Assembly: GCF_016919245.1 (NCBI RefSeq)
Contig: NZ_JAFEJA010000001.1
Coordinates: 6,225,501-6,289,500 of the forward strand
Length of the DNA stretch: 64,000 nucleotides
Origin: Streptomyces zhihengii
Lineage (GTDB): Bacteria; Actinomycetota; Actinomycetes; Streptomycetales; Streptomycetaceae
Direction: 5' to 3'
Part shown: positions 16,834-24,190 of the stretch, piece after piece
Numbering within the stretch: position 1 is the stretch's first letter
Layout: every line of letters starts with the position of its first letter
Translations under genes and position numbers: made by a program
The notes under the pieces: generated by a model
Seen by the model: only the letters and a program-made list of their open reading frames with translations
Databases searched by the model: none
Told to the model about the DNA's origin: nothing

Positions 16834-16879
16834 TTCGCCGTGCGCGGACCGATCCGCGGCGGCCGCGGCTGCGAATACC

Positions 16880-17671
16880 GTGACAGGACCGCATCGCCGG
16901 CCCCGTGGCAAGGGGCCGGCCGCACCGAGGGACGTGACCGTCATCGCCGTACGCCCGCAGCCGCACACCGCACCGCCCGCCCTTGTGCTCGACCGCATGC
17001 CGGACCGCCCGGCGGCGGCCGTGCTGGTGCTCCACGGGGGCCGCGCCGACGGGCTCGCCCCGCCGTCCGCCCTGAGCCTGGCCGGCGCCCGGATGCGGCC
17101 CTTCACGGCCGCGATCACCCGGGCGACGGCGGGCCGGGACATCGCCGTGGGCCGCGTCCGCTACGTCCACCGCGGCTGGAACGGGGAGCGGGCCGACGCC
17201 GCCCGGGACGCCTCGCGCGCGCTCGGCGAACTGGCCGCCGTCTGCGGAAGCGTCCCCGTCGTCCTCGTCGGCCACTCGATGGGCGGCCGGGCCGCGCTGA
17301 GCGCCGCGGCGGATCCCCTGGTGCGGGGGGTGGTCGCCCTGGCCCCCTGGTGCCCCGAGGACGAGCCCGTGGACCATCTCGCCGGTACCGACGTCGTGCT
17401 CGTCCACGGCGACCGCGACCGGGTGACGGACCCACGGGGCTCCTGGAGCGTGGCCCGCCGCGCCCGCGCCGCCGGTGCCAGGACCTGCGCCCTGCGGATG
17501 CCGGGCGGCGACCACGCGATGCTCCGCGGGGCGACCGCCTGGCACGCGCTCACCGCCCGCCTGGTGACGGGCCTGCTCGGTCTCGGCCCCCTGCCGCCCG
17601 GGGTGGTCCGTGCCTTCACCGGAGCCGGCGACGCCGGACCCGTGGACGCCACCGCGCTCGACCGGGCCTGA
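16880..17671 (+). CDS. Alpha/beta hydrolase
   Basis: A protein of up to 263 residues with the alpha/beta-hydrolase core: AAAVLVLHGG (oxyanion strand), the nucleophile elbow GHSMGG, the acid strand DVVLVHGDRDRVTDP and the histidine GGDHAML. The catalytic Ser-Asp-His triad is therefore complete. The substrate is not evident; the family includes esterases and dienelactone hydrolase-like proteins. A GTG at 16934 with AGGGA just upstream is an alternative start giving 245 residues. The gene ends 35 bp before the displaced tail of the metallo-hydrolase gene. Confidence 0.8.
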   Translation: MTGPHRRPRGKGPAAPRDVTVIAVRPQPHTAPPALVLDRMPDRPAAAVLVLHGGRADGLAPPSALSLAGARMRPFTAAITRATAGRDIAVGRVRYVHRGWNGERADAARDASRALGELAAVCGSVPVVLVGHSMGGRAALSAAADPLVRGVVALAPWCPEDEPVDHLAGTDVVLVHGDRDRVTDPRGSWSVARRARAAGARTCALRMPGGDHAMLRGATAWHALTARLVTGLLGLGPLPPGVVRAFTGAGDAGPVDATALDRA

Positions 17672-17706
17672 CCCGGGCGCCGCGGGGCGCCTGCCGTGCG
17701 GGCGGC

Positions 17707-17896
17707 CTACCAGCCGCGGCTGCGCCACTCGGGGAGCTGGGGGCGCTCCGCGCCGAGCGTGGTGTCCCGGCCGTGGCCCGGGTAGACCCAGGTCTCGTCG
17801 GGCAGCGCGCCGAAGAGCTTCTCCTCGACGCCGTCCAGCAGCGAGGCGAAGGCCGCCGGGTCGTCGTGGGTGTTGCCCACGCCGCCCGGGAATCCG
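17707..17896 (-). pseudogene. Displaced 3' end of the metallo-beta-lactamase-fold hydrolase gene
   Basis: Reading minus from about 17896 to the TAG at 17707 gives FPGGVGNTHDDPAAF...DALPDETWVYPGHG-type sequence ending PEWRSRGW. It matches the last 60 residues of the complete hydrolase at 32628-33281 (FPGGPGRTTQPDDF... ending GEWWARGW). It has no start and only element DNA upstream. This is the original C-terminal coding end, cut off when the mobile element integrated. Confidence 0.88.
17882..17892. other. Left attachment junction (attL)
   Basis: CCGCCCGGGAA at 17882-17892 differs in one base from CCGCCGGGGAA at 32800-32810. Similarity of the left flank to the native hydrolase coding sequence stops here. 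The exchange point lies inside this 11-bp block. The integrase start codon is 19 bp away, as is common for phage-type serine integrases. Confidence 0.6.
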
Positions 17897-17910
17897 TAGG
17901 GTTCTCTACC

Positions 17911-19455
17911 GTGAACACCAAGACGCTCCCTCGCCGTACGGTCGTCCTCCTCTACGCCCGGATCTCCGAGGATCCCCGCGACCGCCGGCGAGGCGTCAAC
18001 CGGCAGATGGCCGACTTGCGCGGGTTCGCCGAGGAGAACGGTTGGGAGGTCGGCGGCGAGTACATCGAGAACGACGTCTCGGCCCACTCGGGAGAGGAGC
18101 GGCCCGAGTACGACCGGTTCATGGCCGCTGCCATCGGGGTCGCCCGCGAGCCCGGCGTCCGCGTCGTCGTCGCGGGTTATCACCCGTCGCGCGTCTGGCG
18201 TCGCCGCGTCGAACGGGCGCAGGCGATCGAAGATCTGCGGCACGCGGGGTGCTGGGTCGCCTTCGAGACCGGAGGCCTGTTCAACATGGCGAAGGCGTCG
18301 GATCGCTCGCAGCTCGCCAACCTCGGAGAGTCGGACACCGCCGAGTCCGAGGTGAAGAGCGAGCGCGTCGCTCGTGCGGCCCTGGAGCGGGCACAGGAGG
18401 GGCGCGCCAACGGTGCCGTGGCGTACGGGTGGAGGCGTCAGTACGAGTACGACGCTCGGGGTCAGGTCGACGGATTCCACGACGTGGAGGACCCGGAGCA
18501 AGCGGCCGTGGTGCGCGACATCGTGACCCGGCTCCTCGCGGGGGAGTCGCTTCTCGGGGTCACCGCCGACCTGAATGCCCGGGGCGTCCCGAGCCCCGGG
18601 GCAGGCCGCGTCCTGAAGCGGCGCGCCGTCGGGCAGACCGACGACGGTTCACTCTGGAACAAGACCAGCGTGAAGAAGCTCGCGCTGCGGCCCGCCAACG
18701 TCGGTATCCGCGTTCACCAGGGCGTGGAGTACAAGGCGGCATGGCCGGCACTGATCACGGACGAGCAGCATGCCCAGCTCCGGAACATGTTCGCCGGACG
18801 CGCCGTGGTGCGCGAACTCCCGGGGGCGCGAAAGTACCTCCTTACCTGGGGCGAAGTCGCCACCTGCGGGCCGTGTGGGGCGGTCCTCCGGGTGGCGACG
18901 CGGGGGAACGCGAAGCGGGGGAAGAAGCAGCCCACGTACGTCTGCGACGGAGCCGGGTGTGTAGGCAGGAATGTGGAGGCCCTGGATCGGTACGTGGGCC
19001 GTGTCGTGGTCGGAGTGCTGTCCCGGCCGGACGCGGCCGACGTCTTCCGGGGCGACAGCACGGCGGCCCTAACGGCCCTGGAGCGGGCCGAGGGGCTGAA
19101 GGCGAGGCAGGCTACGGCGGCCGACGACTACGCAGCGGGGCTCATCACGCGTGAACAACTCCTCCGCATCACGAGCACACTGGCGGGTCAGATCACCGAG
19201 GCGCAGAGCGAGGCGCGCCGACTGCGCCCCTCATTCGACCTGGACGCGTTCGACGGTCTCGTAGGCGAGCGGGCGGCCGATTCGTGGGAGGCGCTGGGGG
19301 TGGCGCAGAAGCGGCGGGTGCTCGACGGGCTCGGACTCCGTGTCCGCGTCGATCGGGTATCCCGTCGGGGTCCGGGATTCGATGAGTCCACCATCGCCCT
19401 GCGGTGGGCGCGCACGGATGGTTGGCCGGGGACGCGACAAGAGACCCTCGGGTAA
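17911..19455 (+). CDS. int: Large serine recombinase (integrase)
   Basis: A 514-residue protein with GTG start (VNTKTLPRRTVVLLYARISED). The N-terminal resolvase domain (about 10-160) has the catalytic serine in YARIS (residue 19) and the arginine segment HPSRVWRR. A Recombinase domain follows (about 185-300; VAYGWRRQYEYD, TADLNARGVPSP, KTSVKKLALRPANVG). A zinc ribbon comes next (CGPCG...CDGAGC, about 325-350), then a coiled coil and C-terminal region. Such integrases join attP and attB without host factors and need a directionality factor for excision. It lies at the very edge of the element beside attL and reads inward. A strong hairpin separates it from the convergent resolvase gene. Confidence 0.95.
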   Translation: MNTKTLPRRTVVLLYARISEDPRDRRRGVNRQMADLRGFAEENGWEVGGEYIENDVSAHSGEERPEYDRFMAAAIGVAREPGVRVVVAGYHPSRVWRRRVERAQAIEDLRHAGCWVAFETGGLFNMAKASDRSQLANLGESDTAESEVKSERVARAALERAQEGRANGAVAYGWRRQYEYDARGQVDGFHDVEDPEQAAVVRDIVTRLLAGESLLGVTADLNARGVPSPGAGRVLKRRAVGQTDDGSLWNKTSVKKLALRPANVGIRVHQGVEYKAAWPALITDEQHAQLRNMFAGRAVVRELPGARKYLLTWGEVATCGPCGAVLRVATRGNAKRGKKQPTYVCDGAGCVGRNVEALDRYVGRVVVGVLSRPDAADVFRGDSTAALTALERAEGLKARQATAADDYAAGLITREQLLRITSTLAGQITEAQSEARRLRPSFDLDAFDGLVGERAADSWEALGVAQKRRVLDGLGLRVRVDRVSRRGPGFDESTIALRWARTDGWPGTRQETLG

Positions 19456-19476
19456 ATGGGCGGCCATGCAGACGAG

Positions 19477-19510
19477 AGCGCCCCTCTCCCGCAATCGGGA
19501 GAGGGGCGCT
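19477..19510. terminator. Bidirectional terminator between integrase and resolvase genes
   Basis: A perfect 14-bp stem (AGCGCCCCTCTCCC at 19477-19490 with 19497-19510) with a 6-nt loop lies between two convergent genes. Confidence 0.8.
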
Positions 19511-19526
19511 TCGCCGTGCTCGTCGG

Positions 19527-20105
19527 TCAACCGACCCGGTCCGGATCGAGCGCCCGGTAGATCGTGGCGCGTCCGACCCCCAGTTCGTCGGCGATCTCCT
19601 GGACGGTGTGCCGAGGCCGACCATCCTCGTCCCGCTCGTCGCGCATGAACCGGGCATGCCGGACCTGCGCCGGGGTGAGCGCGTTCTTCCGGCCGCCCAC
19701 CTTCCCCTTGGCCCGAGCGGAGGCGAGCCCGTCCATGGTCCGCTCCACGTTCAAGCTGCGCTCGAACTCGGCAACGGCTCCGAGGATTTGGAACATGAAC
19801 CGCCCCACCGGGGTGGAGGTGTCCAAGCCCTGATCCAGGACGACGAGGTCCACGGCGCGCGCCTCCAGCTCGGCGGACACCTCCAACAGGTGCTTCAGGG
19901 AGCGCCCGAGCCGGTCAAGCTTCGTGATCACGAGGGTGTCCCCGGCGCGCAGCCGGGTCATGACCTTGTCCAGCTCGGGGCGGTTCGTCAGCTTGCCGCT
20001 GATCTTGTCGAGGTAGATCTCCTCGCAGCCAGCCGCTTCCAGGGCGGCGCGCTGCACGTCAAGGTTCTGATCCGTGGTGGACACGCGTCCGTAGCCGATC
20101 CTCAT
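19527..20105 (-). CDS. Resolvase/invertase-type small serine recombinase
   Basis: This 192-residue protein begins MRIGYGRVSTTDQNLDVQ, with the catalytic serine at position 9. It has the family motifs TKLDRLGRS and GRFMFQILGAVAEFERS, and a C-terminal helix-turn-helix (HTVQEIADELGVGRATIYRAL) for DNA binding. Length and layout are those of Tn3-type resolvases and Pin invertases. In this element it could resolve multimers, control excision or invert a segment. No invertible segment with paired sites was recognised. A 12-bp palindrome AAACGATCGTTT (20211-20222) upstream of its start could be its operator or crossover site. Confidence 0.92.
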   Translation of the reverse strand: MRIGYGRVSTTDQNLDVQRAALEAAGCEEIYLDKISGKLTNRPELDKVMTRLRAGDTLVITKLDRLGRSLKHLLEVSAELEARAVDLVVLDQGLDTSTPVGRFMFQILGAVAEFERSLNVERTMDGLASARAKGKVGGRKNALTPAQVRHARFMRDERDEDGRPRHTVQEIADELGVGRATIYRALDPDRVG

Positions 20106-20275
20106 GCCAACTACTCTATCAAAAACGGGGGTTAGCGATACATTGATTCGGACACGGGTTGTGAGACGCGAAAACCCTGGAGTCATCGTCCAGCGCGGGA
20201 GCGTCTCGCAAACGATCGTTTACGGACGGAGCCCCAATCGGGTTCCACTGCAAGGGAGTTGACCACCACACTTGC

Positions 20276-20315
20276 ACCAGAGCCCCGCCAGCACGATGGC
20301 TGGCGGGGCTCTGGT
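20276..20315. terminator. Strong terminator hairpin
   Basis: ACCAGAGCCCCGCCAGC (20276-20292) pairs perfectly with 20299-20315 over 17 bp. It lies downstream of the minus-strand gene at 20344-20712 and upstream of the resolvase. Confidence 0.8.
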
Positions 20316-20343
20316 GTCGCAGGCAGCTACGCCTGTCGCAGTC

Positions 20344-20712
20344 TCAGGCGGTACGCAGAGACTGCGGACTGACGCCGATGGGCGGGTTCAGGCCGTCGAG
20401 CTTCACCGGGACGCCCACCAGGAGCGCCGCCGCGATGAGCGCCCCGTTCGTCACGTACCGCCCCGTCGCCTCCTCCATCACGTGCTTCAGGTGGTAGCTG
20501 GACGGAGAGTCGTCGGATGTGGCACTGGTCCAACCCAGTTCGCCGATCCAGTCAGCGGCCTGCTGGACAGAGGTCAAATCGGAGGCCAGGTCGGCGCGAA
20601 GGTCAGGCTCTTTGTCGGCAGGGACGAGCGTGGAGCGACCGTACCCCTCGGAAGTGAGCGTGGGGTGGGCGGTCATGAGCTGGTCGAGGTCTGACTGCGT
20701 GATGGCGGGCAT
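20344..20712 (-). CDS. Hypothetical element protein
   Basis: A 122-residue protein (MPAITQSDLDQLMTAHPTL...) with a GGAG site 6-9 nt before its ATG. It is acidic in the N-terminal half and predicted largely helical, with one more hydrophobic helix (NGALIAAALLVGVPVKLDG) that looks soluble rather than membrane-spanning. The segment SSYHLKHVMEEATGRYVTNGALIAAAL resembles short proteins found in other actinobacterial phages and integrative elements, but I cannot assign a function. It sits alone between the resolvase and the candidate origin, with its own terminator. Confidence 0.7.
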   Translation of the reverse strand: MPAITQSDLDQLMTAHPTLTSEGYGRSTLVPADKEPDLRADLASDLTSVQQAADWIGELGWTSATSDDSPSSYHLKHVMEEATGRYVTNGALIAAALLVGVPVKLDGLNPPIGVSPQSLRTA

Positions 20713-20829
20713 GCGTACTCCTTCGGACGGGCCGGCCGGATGCCCCATGATCCCGGAAGCGGGGGGCTGTGTCCGGCGAAAGGGAACGGCAGGGGCGAGG
20801 CTCCGGGGCGGTCACGAGAACCGAGGGCG

Positions 20830-20873
20830 GCCACGGCCACCCCGGGGCGTCGGCCCCCCGGGGTGGCCGTGGC
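20830..20873. repeat. Perfect 18-bp inverted repeat in the origin-side intergenic region
   Basis: GCCACGGCCACCCCGGGG (20830-20847) is exactly complementary to 20856-20873, with an 8-nt loop. It is not directly downstream of any gene: the minus gene at 20712 starts on one side and the helicase gene ends at 21389 on the other. A cruciform or protein-binding site linked with replication is as likely as a terminator. Confidence 0.6.
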
Positions 20874-21043
20874 GGGGCCCCACGACCCGCTCTCCGTCCG
20901 TACGGCCCCTCGGGGTCCGGGGATTGCCATGGGGGCGGGAATGGGGCGCAGCGGGCGACGTGTGGCACCGGTGTCAGCGTCGACCCTCTCTCTGCGGCTC
21001 CCCACCACGGGCCGCCACGGCGACGAGGGCGGAACCAAGTGGA

Positions 21044-21319
21044 TGTGCAGGGCTGTGCAGGGGGCTGTGCAGGGGGTGTGCAGGGGGAGGGTGCACGGAA
21101 ATGATCTCTATCGCCCCATGCCAGAAGGGGTTCCGACTCCGCTGTGCAGGGCGTGCAAGGCATTTCGAAGAAACTACGCGCTATAAGAGATGAGGGGATG
21201 TCTAGTGGCTCCTAAGGGCTGCAATGGAGATTTGCCCTGCACACCCTGCACAGCGGGGCCCTAGATGCCTCCTGAACTGCGGAAACGCTGTGCAGGGTAC
21301 CCCTGCACGGCCCCTGCAT
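21044..21319. other. Candidate replication origin: TGTGCAGGG iterons
   Basis: Four direct copies of TGTGCAGGG start at 21044, 21054, 21066 and 21077 (10-12 bp steps, one helical turn each). A further copy is at 21143, two inverted copies CCCTGCACA at 21235 and 21244, one direct copy at 21289, and inverted partial copies at 21301 and 21312. Between the arrays (about 21155-21205) is the most AT-rich stretch of the region, suitable for unwinding. The whole 20713-21388 gap holds no convincing gene. Position next to the replicative helicase gene supports an origin. Confidence 0.65.
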
Positions 21320-21348
21320 AGCGGCCGATGCCTGCCCGGAACGCAAGA

Positions 21349-21377
21349 AAGCCCCCTGCCGCATCGGCAGGGGGCTT
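21349..21377 (-). terminator. Terminator of the helicase operon
   Basis: AAGCCCCCTGCC (21349-21360) pairs with GGCAGGGGGCTT (21366-21377), 12 bp with a 5-nt loop, 11 bases beyond the helicase stop codon. Confidence 0.8.
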
Positions 21378-21388
21378 CCGGGTGACTG

Positions 21389-23044
21389 CTAGCCGGTGGA
21401 TGACCACGCGTCGGGGTCCGGGGCCGGCGCGGCCGTAGGGTCAAGGTGTACGCCTACGTAGTACTGCTGCTGTTTCCCTCCGTCGCGCATCCTCTTGGCG
21501 ACGATCCCTGGGTACGCGGCGTAGAGATCCTGAGCGAACGTCGGCTCGGTACCCACCTTGTCGCGGCCGACCTCGTCGGTGCACCACGCCTGCCACGCCC
21601 TGAAAAGATCAGCCTTCAGGATGCGTGACTCCGGGCTGAGAATGCAGCGCTCCTCGATGAACGCGCGCACCGGCTGCGCCTTGGCCCGGTACAGGTCCCA
21701 TGCGTTCTGCGCGGAACCGGGCGCCGTGAACCGCAGCCCGTTGGCTACGAGCCGGTCGTATCCCTCCAAGGCCCACCGGAGCACCCCCGGGAGTTCGCTG
21801 GCGAGGATGCGGGGCTCGATCGTGCGGTCCTCGGCGCCCTGGAAGCTCTGAGTCGTGGTCGCCACCAGCATGCGGGCGGCGAGCGCACCTGACTCGTCGG
21901 CAAACGTCGGGATGTTGTTGGACAGGATCGCGAGCCGGACCGGCAGGCGCCCGTTCCACGGATCCTTGTGCTTCACGTCGACCTGGACCGTGTCCTCACC
22001 CGTGATCATGAGGAGCTTTTCGAGGATCTGATCCTTGTCGCGAGTGGGCACGCGAGCGTCGGCGATGACCGCGAGCGACTTGCCGATGAGCTGCGACATG
22101 CCGAAGTTGGACGCGAACGCCCCCATGGTCGGGCCGGCCGTGGCCGCCGCGCCGATCATCGCGGTGAGGATCCGCATCATGAGTCCCTTGCCGGACCGGG
22201 GCGGACCGAGGAGTACGAGCATCTTCTGAAGGTCGGTACGTCCCGACAGGACGTAGCCGAACCACTCCTGGATCAGGGCAATGGAATCGGGGTCGTCACC
22301 CCAGACGCTGGCCAGGAACCCGAGCCACACGGTCGGCTCGCGTGCGTCCACCACGTAGTCGTACGGCACCGAATGCAGGTTGAACAGCTTGGGCGTGCAC
22401 GGACGCATCTCCCGCGTCTCCAGGTTCAACAGCCCGTTCGCGCAGGGGAGGTACGTGCGCGCCGGCACCTCGCTCGGGTGCCCGCGCCGCCACATGGGCG
22501 CGTCGCCCCGGTCGCTCTCCTTGACCTTCGCCTGAAGGGCCTCGTTCAGGTCGGCGATCCGGCTGCGGTTGGGCGTCCACGCCACGGGGACTAACACCTC
22601 ACCCTTCGCGGTGCGCACGATGTCTGGCCGGCCCACCTCAGCGTCCTTGGCCGGACGCAGGTACAGCGCATCCTCGGTGCGCTCGTACAGCCGAGCCCGC
22701 ATGTCGTCGTCCGACACCGCCTCCCAGTGCGCGCCCGTCCACTCCCAGTACTGCCCGAGCCGGTAGACCAGCGTGGTCACGGCATTCCGGGAGTGCTCGA
22801 TCGCGATTCTCGTCGCGACCCGGGAGGGGTACACGGGTGACGGGAGATACGGGCCGAGGTCGTCGCCGTCCCGGGACGCCATCCACGCCGTGAGGGTGTC
22901 CAGGGAGTCGTCATCGTTCGGAAGGATCGCGACCGGCGCCGACACCTCGGCCGGGGTGAACTCGTGCCCGCTGCCCGGAAGGTGGAACGGCGCGGGCTCG
23001 CCGCAGGTGGCGCACGCCTGAGGCGCCTCGTCCATGACGGTCAT
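21389..23044 (-). CDS. P4-family phage/plasmid replicative helicase (primase-helicase type)
   Basis: A 551-residue protein starting MTVMDEAPQACATCG. An N-terminal CxxC...H segment may bind zinc. The middle part (about 60-260) matches the D5_N/P4 region (GQYWEWTGAHWEAV, LPCANGLLNLETREM, YDYVVDAREPTVWLGFL). The helicase core has Walker A GPPRSGKG (about 275-285), ARVPTRDKDQILEKLLMITGED and the arginine-containing RLAILSNNIPTFADESGALAARM (superfamily 3 type). I do not see a complete primase active site, so it may be helicase only. It would unwind the iteron origin that lies directly downstream. Its ATG overlaps the stop of the preceding gene (TGATG). Confidence 0.88.
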   Translation of the reverse strand: MTVMDEAPQACATCGEPAPFHLPGSGHEFTPAEVSAPVAILPNDDDSLDTLTAWMASRDGDDLGPYLPSPVYPSRVATRIAIEHSRNAVTTLVYRLGQYWEWTGAHWEAVSDDDMRARLYERTEDALYLRPAKDAEVGRPDIVRTAKGEVLVPVAWTPNRSRIADLNEALQAKVKESDRGDAPMWRRGHPSEVPARTYLPCANGLLNLETREMRPCTPKLFNLHSVPYDYVVDAREPTVWLGFLASVWGDDPDSIALIQEWFGYVLSGRTDLQKMLVLLGPPRSGKGLMMRILTAMIGAAATAGPTMGAFASNFGMSQLIGKSLAVIADARVPTRDKDQILEKLLMITGEDTVQVDVKHKDPWNGRLPVRLAILSNNIPTFADESGALAARMLVATTTQSFQGAEDRTIEPRILASELPGVLRWALEGYDRLVANGLRFTAPGSAQNAWDLYRAKAQPVRAFIEERCILSPESRILKADLFRAWQAWCTDEVGRDKVGTEPTFAQDLYAAYPGIVAKRMRDGGKQQQYYVGVHLDPTAAPAPDPDAWSSTG

Positions 23045-23448
23045 CAGGCGGCCCACCGCATCTCGTCGCGCTCGGCGGTCAGGTAGACCCCGGGCCGTCC
23101 GGGCACCGCGATCGGCGGCCACCCCGGAGTCGCGCGCAGCGCGTGCGCCGGGCGCGGGCGGTACGGGGCGGGCGTCTCCTTCGCGAAGGTGTGGACCCGG
23201 GAGACGTCGGCGAGCATCTGTACGAGACCCTCCTCGTCGCCGAATCGTCGCCACATCTCCGCCGCGTGCAGCGCGCTCGCGAGTCGGCGAGGGTCGTCCG
23301 GGCCGAGGGCGGCCCACTCAGGCGTCCCGTACGTCGGGAGGTCTTCGTCCGTCCATGCGATACGGGCGCCAGCCCACAGTTCCGTCAGGGCGTGCGCACT
23401 GACACGCGCCTCTGGGCTTGACTTGCGATCACTCAGGTAACCGGGCAT
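23044..23448 (-). CDS. Hypothetical protein coupled to the helicase gene
   Basis: A 134-residue soluble protein (MPGYLSDRKSSPEARVSAHALTEL...). No domain is recognised. Features are a tryptophan-containing central part (ELWAGARIAWTDEDLPTYGTPEWAALG) and a Pro/Arg-rich C-terminal third. Its stop overlaps the helicase start by one base, which couples their translation and suggests a joint role in replication. Two stable hairpins lie just upstream of its promoter side. Confidence 0.7.
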   Translation of the reverse strand: MPGYLSDRKSSPEARVSAHALTELWAGARIAWTDEDLPTYGTPEWAALGPDDPRRLASALHAAEMWRRFGDEEGLVQMLADVSRVHTFAKETPAPYRPRPAHALRATPGWPPIAVPGRPGVYLTAERDEMRWAA

Positions 23449-23499
23449 TCTGGCTCCGTCGAGTAACTGATCTAGCCGCTGTGAACGGCTTGGTCTACG

Positions 23500-23575
23500 A
23501 AAAGCCCCGGTTCCCGCCGGGGCTTTCGTCTTTCACCACCACAGCCCCGGTCGCCGAGTTCGGCGCCGGGGCTGT
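23500..23575 (-). terminator. Two consecutive terminator-like hairpins
   Basis: AAAGCCCCGG with CCGGGGCTTT (about 23500-23527) and ACAGCCCCGG with CCGGGGCTGT (23541-23550/23566-23575). They lie between the minus-strand genes at 23596 and 23448, so they end transcription from the Xre side before the helicase pair. Loop sequences differ but stems are nearly the same. Confidence 0.72.
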
Positions 23576-23595
23576 TCGGCTGTGGAGGGGCTGGT

Positions 23596-23769
23596 CTAGG
23601 CGGCCTGCGAGACCGTGTCCTCATCCACCGGCGGGGCGACGGTCACCGTCCTGAAGAGGGCCCGCAGCTCGGTGATCTCGCCCCCGGTGAGCGGGGGGCG
23701 AGCGGCGACGAACGCGGCAATGAAGTCGTCCGTGGACTGCCCGGGGCTCGGGGTGTGCCAGCCGTCCAT
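23596..23769 (-). CDS. Small hypothetical protein
   Basis: A 57-residue acidic protein (MDGWHTPSPGQSTDDFIAAF...). Its ATG overlaps the TGA of the Xre gene (TGATG), which supports that it is real and translationally coupled. The segment TDDFIAAFVAARPPLTGGEITELRAL looks like two short amphipathic helices. No family is recognised. Small proteins of this kind directly after an Xre-type regulator are frequent in actinobacterial integrative elements. Confidence 0.65.
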   Translation of the reverse strand: MDGWHTPSPGQSTDDFIAAFVAARPPLTGGEITELRALFRTVTVAPPVDEDTVSQAA

Positions 23770-24035
23770 CAGGCGGCACCCCGCTTCTGGGCGGTGTCGT
23801 TCTTCGCCGTCCGCCCGTTGCGGGGGAAGGTGGCGACGAGCGGGGCGAGCGCGTCGGCGAGGGTGGTCATGCCGACCGCCTTGGCGTAGTTGTGCAGCAC
23901 GCTGACAGACGGGGTGGAACGGCCGGTTTTGTACAGCGTGATCGCCGTGGAGTGCAGGCCGATCCGGCGACTGACCTCGGCGGCGGAGAGGCCGGCCGCG
24001 AGCCGGGCGGCGCGCATGGGCGTGACGTCGGGCAT
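23769..24035 (-). CDS. Xre-family helix-turn-helix regulator
   Basis: An 88-residue Cro/C1-type DNA-binding protein, chosen to start at MPDVTPMRAARLAAGLSAAE. The five-helix domain covers residues 5-62: LAAGLSAAEVSRRIGLHSTAITLYKTGRSTPSVSVLHNYAKAVG, with the recognition helix around HSTAITLYKTG. A basic tail follows. It probably represses the replication or maintenance genes of the element. The 155-bp region upstream (24036-24190) holds its promoter and an AT-rich segment with CACCTAGGT. Confidence 0.88.
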   Translation of the reverse strand: MPDVTPMRAARLAAGLSAAEVSRRIGLHSTAITLYKTGRSTPSVSVLHNYAKAVGMTTLADALAPLVATFPRNGRTAKNDTAQKRGAA

Positions 24036-24190
24036 GGGTTCCCCCTGGTGGATTGGTGCCGAACTCGGCGGCGATGAACTCGCCCTGACCGGCCATAAGT
24101 GATCAGTTCCACTAGAAACGGCCGTAACTTGAGTGCAGGGCCGTGAGCTGTGAGAACGCGTGAAATCACCTAGGTAAAACGGGGGGCGGC

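Noticed and set aside
17707..18501. Long minus-strand frame as an intact gene
   Set aside because: Only the last 60 codons resemble a protein family (MBL hydrolase tail). The rest runs antisense through the integrase gene.
23500..23575. Attachment or inversion sites for the resolvase
   Set aside because: The two hairpins are stable GC stems with terminator character between genes and share only the GCCCCGG stem, which recurs in other terminators of the element (20276, 32011, 32561).
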